From Pachyseris speciosa (lineage: Eukaryota; Cnidaria; Anthozoa; Scleractinia; Pachyseridae), in NCBI GenBank assembly GCA_016490735.1, contig JAEMWC010000559.1:485001-549000 (forward strand): a stretch of DNA of 64,000 bases. Reading direction: 5' to 3'. Position numbers and translations under genes: made by a program. The notes beneath the pieces are model-generated. The model worked only from the letters and a program-made list of their open reading frames with translations, was not told where the DNA came from and did not search any database. Of this stretch, positions 28,124 to 40,782 are shown one piece after another (positions within the stretch are counted from its first letter, which is position 1; each line of letters begins with the position of its first letter).

Positions 28124-28862
28124 ATGGACGATGGAAGTGCCAAATGTCTTCTTGACGTAATAAAGTAAGTAGAAAAATATTTATTGTGAGAAAAACGAGA
28201 TAAGCTGAACAGTGCTTTTTATTGAGTAGAGTCAGAAATTAAGCTTAAAGAGGAAGTGGGATGTACAGTAGTATTTTTAGAAGGAAGTAATTTTTTTAAA
28301 GAGTCTACTTTTTTTCCACAGTGATCCAAATGCTTTACAGGAATTTCTGAGAACGAATAGTCAGGTCTGTATAAATCTGCAAAAACATGTGCTTATCATA
28401 AGAATAAGATTACAAACATATTGGTGAAGTTGGCTTTTTAACTTATTGACTTACAGAAACTCTGTGGGTAAAACTTTTAAATCTCTCTATGCAAACAGTA
28501 GGTTATAGTGGTATTTTTAACAGTTTAAATTGTTTACAGATAACATGTAACCTTGATCTATATTGCACAGTTCACAAGTTAATAATACCAGTATATGTTT
28601 TAGTTGAATTAAGTATATCACAAGCTAAGAAACTTCCCATAAGGTTTGTAAGTTGACTCTGTTGTCTTTGGATATACATTAGGATTACTGTGGCTGAAAT
28701 ATGTAAAAACGTGTTTGGCATCGGAGACTTTTTAGTTACATTTTCAAAGGAATGCCAATCCAAGAATAGCTTTTGTATTACTGTGGCAAAAGTTCTGGGA
28801 TTACATACCACTTATGCTATACTGTTATGGTCGAGTGGTCATTGTCACCACCGCTGGTGAAG

Positions 28863-28924
<62 letters not shown>

Positions 28925-31900
28925 TATCACATTTCTATTGCACAATTTCGATGCAATATTCAAATGCGCATTACAACACTGGCAGGGGGACTTTGCCAGA
29001 CTGCTTATAAAGCAGTTAGGATAGCCCACGCAGGTAGCTGAATTTAGCCCAGGTAGCAGTGCCATCTTACACAGTCTAATTTTTTTCCTTTTTCTGCTTT
29101 TACTTTTATAATAAGTATTATTATTCTTATTACATGTAATACATGAGCTGTAAAGCAATTTTGCAATTATAAATATAGTGATATAAATTATGTTGATAGG
29201 GATACATGTACATGTATCTTTCAGTATTCAATCCAAACAAACACAGACTTGAACATCATGATAAGTACAATGTGCCCAATGTACAGAAAGACAGATTTCT
29301 CTTTTTTCTTTCTTGCGCTAAATTAGGGATGCACTACTGTATTTTGGCAGGCCGAAATTTAGGCTAATTTTAGCCTCTTGTTAAATTTTCTTTTCTGTTG
29401 ATTTGCTGTTGGTTACCTTTGCAACTGGCATGATTGCACCAAAATTCACTCATTAATTACTCTGCCAACCAATTTAAGGAAACTGTAGCTTTCATGTGAA
29501 GTTTATCCCCTGTTAACTCTTTCTCTATGGATGTTTTGCATGTCTTTTGCAATTTCCAGAGGGTAGGAGGTCAAATCGACCTGGCTATTTCATATCAGGG
29601 GTTACCATGGAGATTTCGCTGGTCCACAAAACCGAAGGCTCTATCTTACTTGTCACGCTTGTCACGCTAGCTGTTGTTTATTTCTAAACGATCACTACAG
29701 CTACATGTTCAATTTGTTATGTATTTGATCTATAAGTGTGCTTTTCGAGCCATTTTCCACCTCAGAAGCCCCATGCTTAGCATCATAAAGCTGGGCTGAT
29801 GGGTAGAGACAATCCTTTGAAAGAAAACAGAGGTGCTAAGAAGCAATTTCACTCAAAGTAGGCCGCCGAAAGTATGTGAGCAAGTGGCATGGCCATTCAC
29901 GGAGTGAAGTTGTGTCTTAAGCTGTTTTGTGAGTGGATTCCAGGACCTGGCATGACAATTTTGGCGATTAGTGCAATATTTTGTCGGCAGGATCAGGTGG
30001 CTCGACACTTACAAAAAATATCTGAAGTGGAAATTGGTGGACTTCCATGTCATCGTTACACGAGAAATACCCAGAATTCCACTTGGTCACAGATGCAAAA
30101 ATTACAGACCGTGAGAGCAACTGAAATCAAATAACATTATCCATGACACGCTCAAGAAGTGAGCAGGAAAATGTGGAACAGATAGCAAGAATTGGAGTCG
30201 AAGTTTGCTGCAAATGTAGACATTTAGCTTCAAGAGGAATTTTTGTGTTAAAAACTTGAAGAGAAAGTTGTGTATTTTTGTGCGGTCCGAGGATGTTTGG
30301 GGTTTTGCAACATATATATTCGATGAAAATTATGACTTTTGGTCAGTTTACAGGGTACTAAAGTCTAAACAAATGATCACCTGGTAATAGCAATGGTTGA
30401 TTTTAACCATAGTGCAAGATTTGGAGAAGTTGTAGGTTTTCAAAGCATGCAATGTTTACATCACAAATTTTGCTGTCCCATAAAAAATGAGTTATTATTA
30501 TGAAAGGTGTTCGTCATCGTGGTTTCAAATGATAGCTGAGTTAATCTTTTGTCTCACGATTGAGTCACAAAGATGTGGATTGCGACATTTCAACCACTAT
30601 ACTGCTGGTCTTCATCAGGCGATGGTGTTAACTGGCTGCGTGTGAGTGTAAGAAGCACCGTGGTTGGTGGTGATTGGTGCGTTCCTAAGCGAGGATTGAA
30701 ACGCACCAATCACCACCAGCCACGGTGCTTCTTATACTCACACGCAGCCAGTCAACACCATCGCCTGATGAAGACCAGCAGTATAGCGGTCGAAATGTCG
30801 CGATCCACATCTTTGTGACTCAATCATGAGACAAAAGATGAACTCAGCTATCAAAAAATGAGTTAAAGTTAAAAACCTATACAGGTGTCCACGCTAGCAA
30901 AGTGCAATCATTAAGCATAACAAAATAACTTATTGATTTTAATATCAGGACCATTTTGCAAAAAGTAAGATAGCACAGAAGTTATACCACTGACAATGAA
31001 ATGTTTGTTGAGTCCATTTAATTCATTCTACATTTAGTCCCACATTTTACATATTTTTACTGCTTTTAGGTTTTGCCTGTTTATACTTGGGAGAATTTAG
31101 TTTTGAACCAGTCAATTGAAAAAAAAGTGCCATTTAAAATATTTAGCGCAATTATCAACCTCATTCATGTGCATTTATTTATAGGATATTGGCATCCACT
31201 CGAAAACGTTAACTCCTGATGCTGTGTCTCGACCAGACTTTGGAAATCACTTAGCAGCTTCACCATTATTAAACACAGGTGGTTTGAGAACGAGTGCTGT
31301 TGCTAGTGGATTATCGGCAAATACGAGAGTTGCTTCATTAGGATCAGGAGCATTAAGTAATATGAATTCAACCACTGTATCTCAGAGTACATTCATGAAT
31401 GCAGTAGTTAATAATAATAGCTCTACAAGGACTAGTGGAAGTAGTGGCACAAGCTTTAATGTTGGAGTTGTTCCTTCATCTGTTCCTGTATCTAGTGGAG
31501 TGAGCTTCATGAAGGCACCCACAGTGGACAATACATTGAACAAAGGAGGGAGTAGTGTTTTAGGACTGTCTCCTACTCCAGGAATATAACAGTGACCGTA
31601 AACAAACCTGTGGTTACTTCTACAGCAGCATTTCAAGGGAAAAAGCCCATTCCAATCCAGCCTAAAACACCAAATGCGTCTTCACCTGTATCTAGCTCTA
31701 CAGCTGGCTCTCCGGAAAACCGTGCAAGACAAGTTATAAACTCTGGAGTACCTCTTGTTCCTCAGAAACAGACAGTGAGTGGACAACAGAACATTTCACC
31801 AATCACACACCGCGTTGCATTAAATGGAGTTGATTCTAAGGTGAATGTGAAAGGTAATGTTGTGACTGGAAGTTTTCATAATACAAAGTCGTCGTCTTTA

Positions 31901-33502
31901 GGTAATTCTCAACCAGTTATTTCAACAACACCTGTCAAACGGATTGCACCTAAGCAACCCAATATTTTACCACAAACTGGTTTGTCTTCACCACCCCAAG
32001 TGGTTGGTACTCAGCACAAGATTCTTGTGCAGCAGGTTTCAAATCCAGGTACACCAAAAGTACAAACTGTGATGAACCAAGTGTCTGCAGGAACTGCGCA
32101 ACAATCAAACCATACACAACTTCTTCAGGCACAGCAGCTTTTAAATTTAATAAGAGGCCAAAATTCAACTAACCAGACGACACTTCAAGCATCACCCCAG
32201 GTTGTCCAGACACCTTCGCTACCAGCTAATCAAATTAAGCAAATTCAACAGTTAGTCCACCAGAAACTTTCCAACCAGCAACAGCAGCCGCAAGTTGTGC
32301 AAAAGCTGTTGCAGCAAAAGGTGTTGACGCCAGCTCAACTTCAAGCTGCTCTGAAACAGAATCAACAAATTACAACCCAAACAGTGCAAGCACCACATAC
32401 TCAGAACATTGTAGTCCAAGAAGAAGTTATTAAACAGCTGCTTCAACAAGTAGCACAGCAAAAATCTGCCCAGAATGTTGCACAACAGCAACCACATTTA
32501 TTCCAGCAGATACAACAGCCCATCCAGAAGCAGATTTTAGTGCAAAATGTTCAACCACAATCTGCTGGGCAGGGTCAACAAAGTTCACATTTACAGGTCA
32601 ATGTTAGCTCACAGTTGAGTAGTGCAAGCCTTAAACAGAAGACCGTTGCTGCTCCTCTTAATGTACAGTTGCAGCAAGTATTGAGTAATCAACCAAAGCC
32701 AGTTCATCAAATACTTGGGCAACAGCATGTTAATCTCTTACCTCAACAAAACATTGTGCTTAGTAAGAATCAAGGAGCTACAGTACTTCAAGGAGTAACA
32801 TTTGTACAAAATCAGCCTAATGCAAACTCTGTTGCTCAGGTTGTAAGTCAAGGTGGTGTTGTTCAGCAAGTCAAACCTGTCGTGCAGCACAGCAAGGCAG
32901 GAACACAGCCTGTTGTGCAAATCGCAACCACAGCACAACAGAACACCGTCGCTCAAACACAGCATCAAGCACAAAACACTGGTGTTCAAAAAGTGTTTAT
33001 CATAAAACAACCAGAACTTTTGCAAAAGTTGGGATTACAGGGGTCAAGGACACAGCAAACTATTCAGATTACACCACAACAACTCCAAGCTCTGAAACAG
33101 TTCCAGCTGCAACAGCAGGCTGTGAAGCAAAAACTAGTCTCCACTAATCTGCAAACCACAACCAATGTACAACCCAAGAGTTTGACAACAGATCAATTAA
33201 AACAGCTGCAGTTACAACAGCAGCTTCAAGGCTCCACAGTCAAGCAGGTTGTTGTACAAAGTCGAACATCACAACCGATTATTCAACAGCAGAGACCTGC
33301 CGTGAAGGCTCAACAAAATAAGATGCAGCACATTCCTAGAATTCTGCAGACCTCAGGAAGGCAGCCAGTTTCTCAGGTAATTAATTGCGTGTCCGTATTC
33401 ATGTGTCTGTATCTGTCCAGGCATGGGAGATAAACTAGATAGGGATAACCTTTTTTTATATCCTTTTCACTTTTCTGTGAATAAACAGTCACTCGACAAT
33501 TA

Positions 33503-33533
<31 letters not shown>

Positions 33534-33592
33534 ATTTGATTATGTAATAGGTAATATTTTATTGCTATGAATAGAGTTGTTTTTATGAAAAA

Positions 33593-33624
<32 letters not shown>

Positions 33625-33774
33625 GATCATCATCATCTTCGCAAGATGTACATTGTATGCGGAAGCCAGGACTGTTGTCTTTTGATTGTCTTAAGATTGT
33701 TTGAGAATTTGGTAATAAAGATTATTAATATTATAAACTACTACTACTACTATTATTATAATTATTATTATTAC

Positions 33775-33820
<46 letters not shown>

Positions 33821-35408
33821 TAAAAAATGTGGCAAGAGCTTTTTCATATGACTTGAAAGCCAGGTAACCAAGATCTCAACCTTTTAGTGCATTTAATAAT
33901 TAACTTTGTCTGAATTGTTCACTTTTTCATCTGTAGGCCATATTACATTCTGGTGTATTGTTTCAAATTTCAGAGTGTGAAGGTATCAGTGCCAGTTAAG
34001 CAGGAGACTATCAAAGGGGTGAAGCGTCCACATTCCTCAGACAGTGCTGAGGTTCCAAAAGTTGTCACCAGGTTGGTTGAGTGTTAGTGTTGCTCATGCT
34101 GTTGCAGATAGTCAGCTTCTTAAATGATATATCATGGATTCAAGAGTGTTTCTTGGACATGAGAAGCTGAATATCCGTAACATTACAGCTGTACATGTGC
34201 GATAAAATTGAAGGGCTGAAAGCAAAACTATTGTATGTGATGATTTAGCCTCGAAATTTCAAATTGCTTGGAATTGGCTGAATTGGTGGACTCCATTTTT
34301 GTCAAAGAACATTGCTCTGTATTTTTTTTGCTGTCGTGTGCTTCGCTTTCGAAAAAAAAAAAAAAAACAGCCTAAAGCACGTTCACACAGACTGTCACAT
34401 ATGATAGTTTCGCTTTCAACCCTTCAATTATATACAGTGTAAGCTGAAGGATAAGCTTTGTGCACTAATAACTCTCCTAAAATAATCCTAAATTGTAGAA
34501 TGTTAGAGATTAGGAGTAAGATGTAGGACATTGATTCTACCACTGTTTTGGTCAGATTTTATAGCTTTTTTATTTCTTTGTGGGTTCCTTGTTTCAGTTA
34601 ATTATTCTGACAGGTGATGTGCCACCATTAAATGCTTTCCTGGGGCTACTTGTTTGGTGGCTATTCATGTAACTTAGTCAAACAGACATTGAACCAACAA
34701 TAAGTAACCAACAAAGTAGGACTGGCATCCATTGTATCCGTTTTGGCAACTATAACTGCTGCTGTTTTTGTGAAAGTACTTGTAACTTTATTCTCTTGAC
34801 TTTATTTAGTGAGTTGGTCACATGTTGCTTGAAGTTCAGATCCTGAATCATGACTTTTATTGTCTTTAGGTTAAAGCAAGGCCTGACACAAGACCAACAG
34901 GCAGTACTCCGTCCTGACATCAAAACACGTTTTACTTCTCATGAAGATATTGTTAAACGTCTCACTCCATACCATGTGTCTTATGACCCAAGTCCAACAC
35001 CAGCTGATGTTGAAAAAGGTGAATGCTTATTGCTGCTCAGAAGTAAGCTGTTTAAAACCGAGAGAAAATGTTGTGAACATAATTATATCAGAGTTGGGTA
35101 TATACATGTATAAAGGGGAGTGAGTGGGGGAGTGAAACACGAAAATTTGGTTTATCAACGGAGTTGATAACGTAAATTGACCACCATACAGGGATTCGAT
35201 TAGCTGACGTTTCGAGCGTTAGCCCTTCGTCAGAGCGAAGGGCTAAGGCTCGAAACGTCAGCTAATCCAATCCCTGTACGGTGGTCAATATTACATTATT
35301 GATAACGTAAATTGACCACCATACAGGGATTCGATTAGCTGACGTTTCGAGCGTTAGCCCTTCGTCAGAGCGAAGGGCTAAGGCTCGAAACGTCAGCTAA
35401 TCCAATCC

Positions 35409-35439
<31 letters not shown>

Positions 35440-36811
35440 CATTGATAAACCAAATTTTCGTATATCTTGTATGTTGGGTGGCAGGTACACAAACAAGCAA
35501 GTGGTGGGAACTCTCTTAACACTCTTGGCTCTCATGCGCCTGATTCACTACTCCCTTCTCTTTATTCCCTGCCATGCACGCTATCATAAATTAAAACTTA
35601 CAGCCAAACTATATATGCTTCAGGGTAGCTAGTCTGAAATACATGTAAGATACCCTGGCATTGAACATGCACATGTACATGTATGTGAGTAAATAATGGT
35701 TTGAAGTGTAGAAATTATTTTTTATAGACAGTGTATATATTGATTTAATACAATGAAATGACAAATTTATTGACATTTTTCTTTTTATGAAATCAAGCTG
35801 AGGGCATGTTCAGTGCTGTGTCCACCCAGCTTGTGAAACGCAGTCAAAAGATGATGGAAAAGCACAGACAGCTTCTGTTTGATGAGAGCATGGTGCGTGT
35901 TCTTATAAAGTAAATATAAAGTAAATGTTAGCTTGGGAAAGTGATTGAAATGCTTAAAGCAGTCAGGGAAAACCATGTTTACTGCCAGTTACATGAGATT
36001 TTTCTAACCTTACAGACATTGTATACCATTAGAATCAAAATTTGGGCTTAAACAGGATTCTTAAAAATGAAAACGGACAGTGTAAACTTCACGATTTGAT
36101 TAGTCAAGAGGAATTTGCAATTATAGTGTAGATGTATGAATGAGCCGAAGAAAGTAAAAACTAGTTGAAGTCAAGTGGGCTGTAATGTAGAATATGGCCC
36201 ACAAAATTGAGCAATCACAGCGTACGTACTAAGTGAGAGATATAACAATAAAAGAGAGTGAAGATCTGATAATTTCATAGTACACATTTTGTGTTTTAAT
36301 CTGTAGAGGGAACATCCATCTGCTGAAATGGTTATGTTGTACAGAGTATTTCTGACTAATGAACGAGCTGCATTAGCTGAAGAAAGAAAGCAAGCAAAAG
36401 GTGACAAACTTAGAGAAGAACATTAGCACCCTATTTGTCCTTAATATGTAGACTGTATGTATTGTAAATTCTTGCAGTAAATGTGCAGTTCTTTCCTGTT
36501 AGTTGCTGAGTTTTGTGTTGTAGCTATGCTGAGACAGTCAGGTGATACCCTCTGGCACTGGGTTCAGTTCCTGGACTTGGCGTTGTATGTGGGCTTAGTT
36601 TGTTGGTTCTGTACTCTGCTTTGAGAGGTTTTTCTCTGGGTACTTTTCACCGTCTCCCCAGAAACCAACATTTGATTTGATTTGATTTGATGCTACTTTG
36701 TTTTAGAGTTTATTTGATTTTAGTCTCCTCAATTACCCTGTAGTAGAGCAATTCTGCACTTGGCTGGAAGGATTTGAGACTTAAAATGAAGTGATGATGA
36801 TGATGATATTG

Positions 36812-36843
<32 letters not shown>

Positions 36844-36959
36844 GTTGTTGTTGTTGTTGTTGTTGTTGTTTGTCTCTCAGCTTGGTCTTTTTGCTGGCAC
36901 TGTTTATGTGCTTAAGGGGAAGCTACGACCTGTAGCCTCAGGCCTCGAATACTTTTCTT

Positions 36960-37006
<47 letters not shown>

Positions 37007-38023
37007 GAAGTGGCTTGGTGAAGTCCCTTGCTAAGTGGTAAGCAAATGCAAACACCAACTTCAGAGACACTTCTACCAAAACCTGATTAGTAAACCTACA
37101 TGTGCGTAGTGCATGTAGCCTATTACATGTATGTGTGATCTTTCACACTGTCCTGCCCAGAACAAAACCCTCTGAAGAGAGAGAGCTCTGAACTTGCATC
37201 ATTTTTTGAAAACCAATTTGTAGATGCTTCCTGCTATCTTAGAAAAGAGGTTTACATGTATCAATTTTAGGTGGGTTCCAGTGTCCCTGGACTGGGGCCT
37301 GGAAACCATTTCTTTGTAAACAAACTACTATGTTACTTAAGATGTGTACAGCACTATTATGTCATATGTAGAACTTAGCTATGAACATGTTACTTACCAT
37401 AGACCTCATGTCTTATTTGGTTTTCAGAGAATCCCACAGAGTTTCTCAATTTTATTAAAAAGGAACCATTCCACAAAGAGACTGTCAGTAGTAATCCATC
37501 ACCTGAGACTTCTAACAAGGATTCTGTTTCCTCAAAACATCAAACTTCTACTGTGACATCAGCTTCAGCTATAGAAAGTGACGTTGTTAGTAGTATGAAA
37601 AGTACTGTCTCTGAAGCATCGTCAAAAATTTCCTCACTTTCAAATGTTAATACATCACCATCAAAGAACTCCTGCACAAACTCTTTGTCATCAGACACTG
37701 AAATTTCCTTCTCATCTTCATCATCTTCAACAAGAACACATTCGTCCTTCACTGCTACTTCCAACAACAACAGTCTGTTAGATTCATCACCACAAGAAAT
37801 TCACCAATCAAGTGATCATTCTACGCAACTCATTGATACAACCATGGAAAATCACAACTTGGATAGTTCAACAAGAGAGGATTTGAGTGTTCCTGTAGAT
37901 TCCTCTGCAGATGAACCAATGGCTGCTGAGTTAGAGAAAGAAGATGTGACTGCAACATTAGCTTTGCTTAATTCCATGGCTTCTGAACTCGACGAGGTCT
38001 TAGATGTTGAAGGAGCACTTTGA
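28124..38023 (+). CDS. BICRA: BICRA/GLTSCR1-like ncBAF subunit, 8 exons, one internal frameshift
   Basis: Exons: 28124-28164, 28322-28364, 31185-33376, 33974-34071, 34870-35018, 35798-35892, 36307-36400, 37428-38023. The N-terminus MDDGSAKCLLDVIN DPNALQEFL matches the conserved start of human BICRA. Exon 3 (about 730 codons) is Ser/Thr/Val then Gln-rich and includes PIPIQPKTP. The GLTSCR1 domain follows, from TQDQQAVLRPD to EERKQAK. The C-terminus is Ser-rich and acidic and ends at TGA. By family, BICRA binds BRD4 and defines the non-canonical BAF remodeller in the nucleus. Exon 3 as given has length 3n+2 and changes frame near 31586, although flanking exons require 3n. Without that change the product is 1101 residues. 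Further small exons could hide in the 2.8-kb second intron, where the acidic segment of human BICRA has no counterpart here. Confidence 0.88.
28868..28921. repeat. (AAT)n microsatellite
   Basis: About 18 uninterrupted ATA/AAT units in intron 2 of the BICRA gene; the Ile-run and Tyr-run frames across it are artefacts. Confidence 0.95.
30531..30852. mobile_element. Long fold-back element with hammerhead-like cores
   Basis: Two arms of roughly 150 bp are near-perfect inverse copies (GATAGCTGAGTTAATCTTTT ... inverse ending at 30852), with centre near 30690. Each arm reads CTGATGA, a GACC/GG(T/C)(T/C) stem and GAAATGTC. It lies in BICRA intron 2 and has no coding capacity. Confidence 0.75.
33497..33835. 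repeat. Cluster of (TTA)n microsatellites
   Basis: Three ATT tracts (33500-33533, 33593-33625, 33736-33822) fall within 340 bp of BICRA intron 3, separated by unique sequence. Tyr-rich frames across them are artefacts. Confidence 0.9.
34870..36400 (+). CDS. BICRA: GLTSCR1 domain exons of the BICRA-like gene
   Basis: Exons 5-7 encode about 113 residues with the domain's hallmarks: QQAVLRPDIKTRFTSHEDIV, RLTPYHVSYDPSP, VSTQLVKRSQKMMEKHRQLL, the acidic FDES, and PSAEMVMLYRVFLTNERAAL. In human BICRA and BICRAL this segment alone is enough to anchor the protein to BRD9 and SMARCA4 in the ncBAF core, so this is the functional heart of the gene. All three exons are intact and in phase. Intron 5 between the first two carries the tandem palindrome at 35140-35461. 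Confidence 0.92.
35140..35461. mobile_element. Tandemly doubled palindromic element
   Basis: A palindromic unit of about 130 bp (TTGACCACCATACAGGGATT, CAGCTAATC, GCTGACGTTTCGAGCG and inverses) occurs twice in a row. The whole is bordered by GAAAATTTGGTTTATCAA and its inverse. On the minus strand each unit contains CTGACGA-GGGC/GCTC-GAAACGTC (35206-35233, 35341-35368). Confidence 0.75.
36528..36691 (+). mobile_element. SINE with (TTTGA)n tail
   Basis: It has box-B-like GGGTTCAGTTCCTGG, then GGCTTAGTTTGTTGGTTCTG, GAGAGGTTTTTCTCTGGGTA, and the tail ACATTTGATTTGATTTGATT. Same family as the minus copy at 3684-3880. It is in BICRA intron 7. Confidence 0.75.
36798..37006. repeat. (GAT)n, (TTA)n and (TTG)n microsatellites
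   Basis: Trinucleotide tracts at 36790-36806, 36816-36870 and 36961-37006 in BICRA intron 7. Confidence 0.9.
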
Positions 38024-38273
38024 CATTAGATAATTTATTCAGAAGAGAAACTCCTTGAAGAATATCAATTTATCTCACTCACCAGATGAGAGAAGCACTG
38101 GTAGCAGAAGGCTAGTTTGGAATTATGTTCATTTGGTTTGGTATACATGAGAGGACTGACAATTTCATCAATAATTTATTCCCCTAAAACCTTGTCTGGT
38201 GATTGCGACCAAACGTGCATTTGAAAACTAGCCTAATGCAGATCATGCCAGGGTGTTGACTTAAATAGACAAT

Positions 38274-38543
38274 AGAGCGGTTCTCAATTGAGTGTTAAAA
38301 CCAAACATACATAAGGTGATATCTCCGGCAGGTTGGAACAGATGCAAATGGTGCAACGATCCAATCAGAATTTGAAGCAATTACGTGTAGCCAGCCAGTA
38401 GCAACTGTGCAAAGATGTGACGATTGGTTATGGTTATGCTTTTTATTACTTGAGAAAGGTTTTGCCATCCTGTCACAGAGCAGAGGAAAAGTAAAACCAA
38501 ACCAAAGGAGAATTGCTGTTGAAACTCAATCGAAAACTGCTCC
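38274..38543. mobile_element. AGCGGTTTTCAATTGAGTG-family MITE, copy 2
   Basis: The ends AGAGCGGTTCTCAATTGAGT and CTCAATCGAAAACTGCTCC are inverse, with the internal family signature CCAATCAGAATTTGAAGCAA. It starts 250 bp after the BICRA stop. Confidence 0.65.
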
Positions 38544-38546
38544 AAG

Positions 38547-39083
38547 CAGGGCTGTCATTAAAGGTTTTCAGAAGATGGTCTCTCAGAGAAAGTACGGCAA
38601 AAACCCGCAACTAAGAACCTGAAAATTAAGAACCTGTTAGCCTAAAATTTGGATTTTATACCCCCTATAAACAACCTATTTAGCCTAAAATATTAGTACA
38701 TTACAGCTGCAGTGCAAGAATCCTATTTGAAGAAAAAAGCAGATTCTCATTACTGTAAAAATGAGGTTTTTTTAATAGAAAATAGGCCAATAACCATCTT
38801 GTTTTGCAGCTGGTTTTATTTACTTTTCTCCAGAATTAAGAACCTATTTTAAGAACCTAAGTAGCCTAAAATTGTGTTAACTACCATTTATATAAGAACC
38901 TGTTTAGGCCACTTCCCAAAAATGTAGGTTCTTAGTTGTGGGTTTTTACTGAAGCCGGTCAAAAAGCGAGCAATTCATCCTATAGTCGTTATGTTTACTC
39001 ATTTTCAGACTGAGAGAAGCCAGCTGATTTTACTATAGTGGCCGGCTAAAAAAGCCGGTTGCTGGCTTCTAGTGACGGCCCTG
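38547..39083. mobile_element. TIR element (CAGGGCTGTCATT ends) hosting another
   Basis: CAGGGCTGTCATT is inverted as AGTGACGGCCCTG. CAGGG termini suggest hAT, but I find no clean 8-bp repeat. GCCGGC(T/A)-rich subterminal sequence remains outside the nested element at 38599-38947. Confidence 0.5.
38599..38947. mobile_element. Nested MITE with AAGAACCT repeats
   Basis: AAAACCCGCAACTAAGAACC is inverted at the right end with one change. AAGAACCTGTTAGCCTAAAA-like units recur internally on the same strand. Confidence 0.65.
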
Positions 39084-39367
39084 TTCAAGGAAGTGAGATG
39101 TCATTTGATCTACATACCACTCGTCATACCAAATGTGGCTACACTGCTATGTCCTGATGGTGGAGAGTATTTTTCTCTTCTGTTGGATTGTGCTTGTTCT
39201 CAAACTTCCTTGCCTTGAGTCTCTTGCTAGAAAACCAGGCCTTTTCTTTTGTATGTTTGTACCCAGTTTGCCATTCGAAGATCAAATCTTTTTTTCTTGA
39301 TCATATGCTTCATGGCTTCAACTTTTACGCTGAAAGACAGCTTTAATAATGTGGTTCTTGTCAAAGC

Positions 39368-39661
39368 TTCCCTGCTAGCAGAAGCCTCTTTTCCTTGCAT
39401 TCAGCTTGCGGAAGAAAAGAGACCTCTGCCATGGGTTGAAACGTTCTTTGTTGAGCATGCGTTGCGGAGTCTTAGCGACCGAACCATCACGTGATGGTTT
39501 TAGCAAGTCAGTTCATCAAACAATACAAGAAGCATGCGTTTTAAAACCTCCGTTCACGACCACGGATGGCGGCTTGATCAAAGACCGTTTTGACCCATAG
39601 TAGAGGTCTCTTTTCTCCCGCACACTGAATACAAGGAAAAGAGGACTCTGCTTGCAGGGAA
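39368..39661. mobile_element. MITE with about 90-bp TIRs and near-perfect 9-bp TSD
   Basis: The long TIRs begin TTCCCTGCTAGCAGAAGCCT and include GAAAAGAGACCTCT. TGTCAAAGC (39359-39367) and TCTCAAAGC (39662-39670) match at 8 of 9 positions. Confidence 0.75.
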
Positions 39662-39670
39662 TCTCAAAGC

Positions 39671-40782
39671 ATGCAATTCTTAAAATTCACAAAATGCATT
39701 TTAGGTCAGAAAATCCTAATCTGTATCTCAAGAGATAATTATTTGTAATTATTTATTTTGAATTTAATTTCTCAAATCCGTGTAATTTTATGAAACAAAA
39801 TGGAGTTATTTGACTGTGCAGCTTTTTGCAAAACTAGATGTCGAGTCCAAAATGTCCTTGGGAGATTTGAGAATTGTACATGCTATCTGAAAAGGGCTGT
39901 GCCATAACTACAATGTATGAATGTCTCAGTTGTTCTTCTGTGGAGGAATGCGTTAACTGAAACGTAGCAGAGAGTCGTTTTCTCAAGAAAAAGACGTTAT
40001 TTCTTATTCCCCCTTTTTACCGTTTACTATTAGCACTCCATAAACTTTGTAACATAGGCCTGGTTGAAAGCAGTGATCAGTGACCGAAGAAGCTATTTTC
40101 TTAGATGATTGGTCACATTAAGAACTTTCCAGAGGACCTGTGTGATACTCGGGCAGCTTTTTTAGATAAACGTTGTGATCTGCGGCAAACGGCTGCATAC
40201 GTGTCGGTGTTTGTAAAGAAAAAAATATCCTTTCTGATACAAGTTTGGAAGAAGTCAATTGACAACCTATTTGACTTTTATACCATTTGCTGCTCAAACT
40301 ACAGAGTGATTAGTTGTTCTTTAGGTTTTGGCCTGGTTTGTTGAAAAAACGTCACCAATTTGTAGAGCTGTTGCTTGTGTTGAGTACAGCACAGGTCATT
40401 GTACAAAATAATACTACAGTTCTTTCAGTCAATCTTCTGTGAAGATTATCAAATGTCTGCAGTCACACTGGTGAATAATAGAATTTTGTGCTTTTGTATG
40501 GCTATTTATAACGTAAATGATATTTGCTATAAAAATATTAATATATTATTCTCTGCTTACATTTTGAACATGATGTCCTGTCTATTTATTCAGAAAGATT
40601 TTGGTCTTTTAGAATATAAGCGCTACGCAAGATTCCACAGCCAAATTTCACGGGTCGCGAAGTCTTGAGCGGTGCCTCGATTTCTTTTCAAAGCCTAATG
40701 ATTTTCGGGCTCGCAGAAAAAACGATACTACATCCTGAAACCGAATTCGCTACCTTTGTAAAGAACCCCGGCTGCCTTCATC
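39671..40782. other. Gene-free stretch
   Basis: AT-rich unique-looking sequence with short unsupported frames and no recognisable gene, RNA or transposon end. Confidence 0.4.

Noticed and set aside
31382..33025. Minus-strand frames over the BICRA Gln-rich exon
   Set aside because: They are antisense shadows of CAG/CAA-rich coding sequence, giving Leu/Cys-rich nonsense.
36840..37006. Possible CRISPR-like or satellite array
   Set aside because: These are simple trinucleotide microsatellites; the window is eukaryotic and no repeat-spacer pattern exists.
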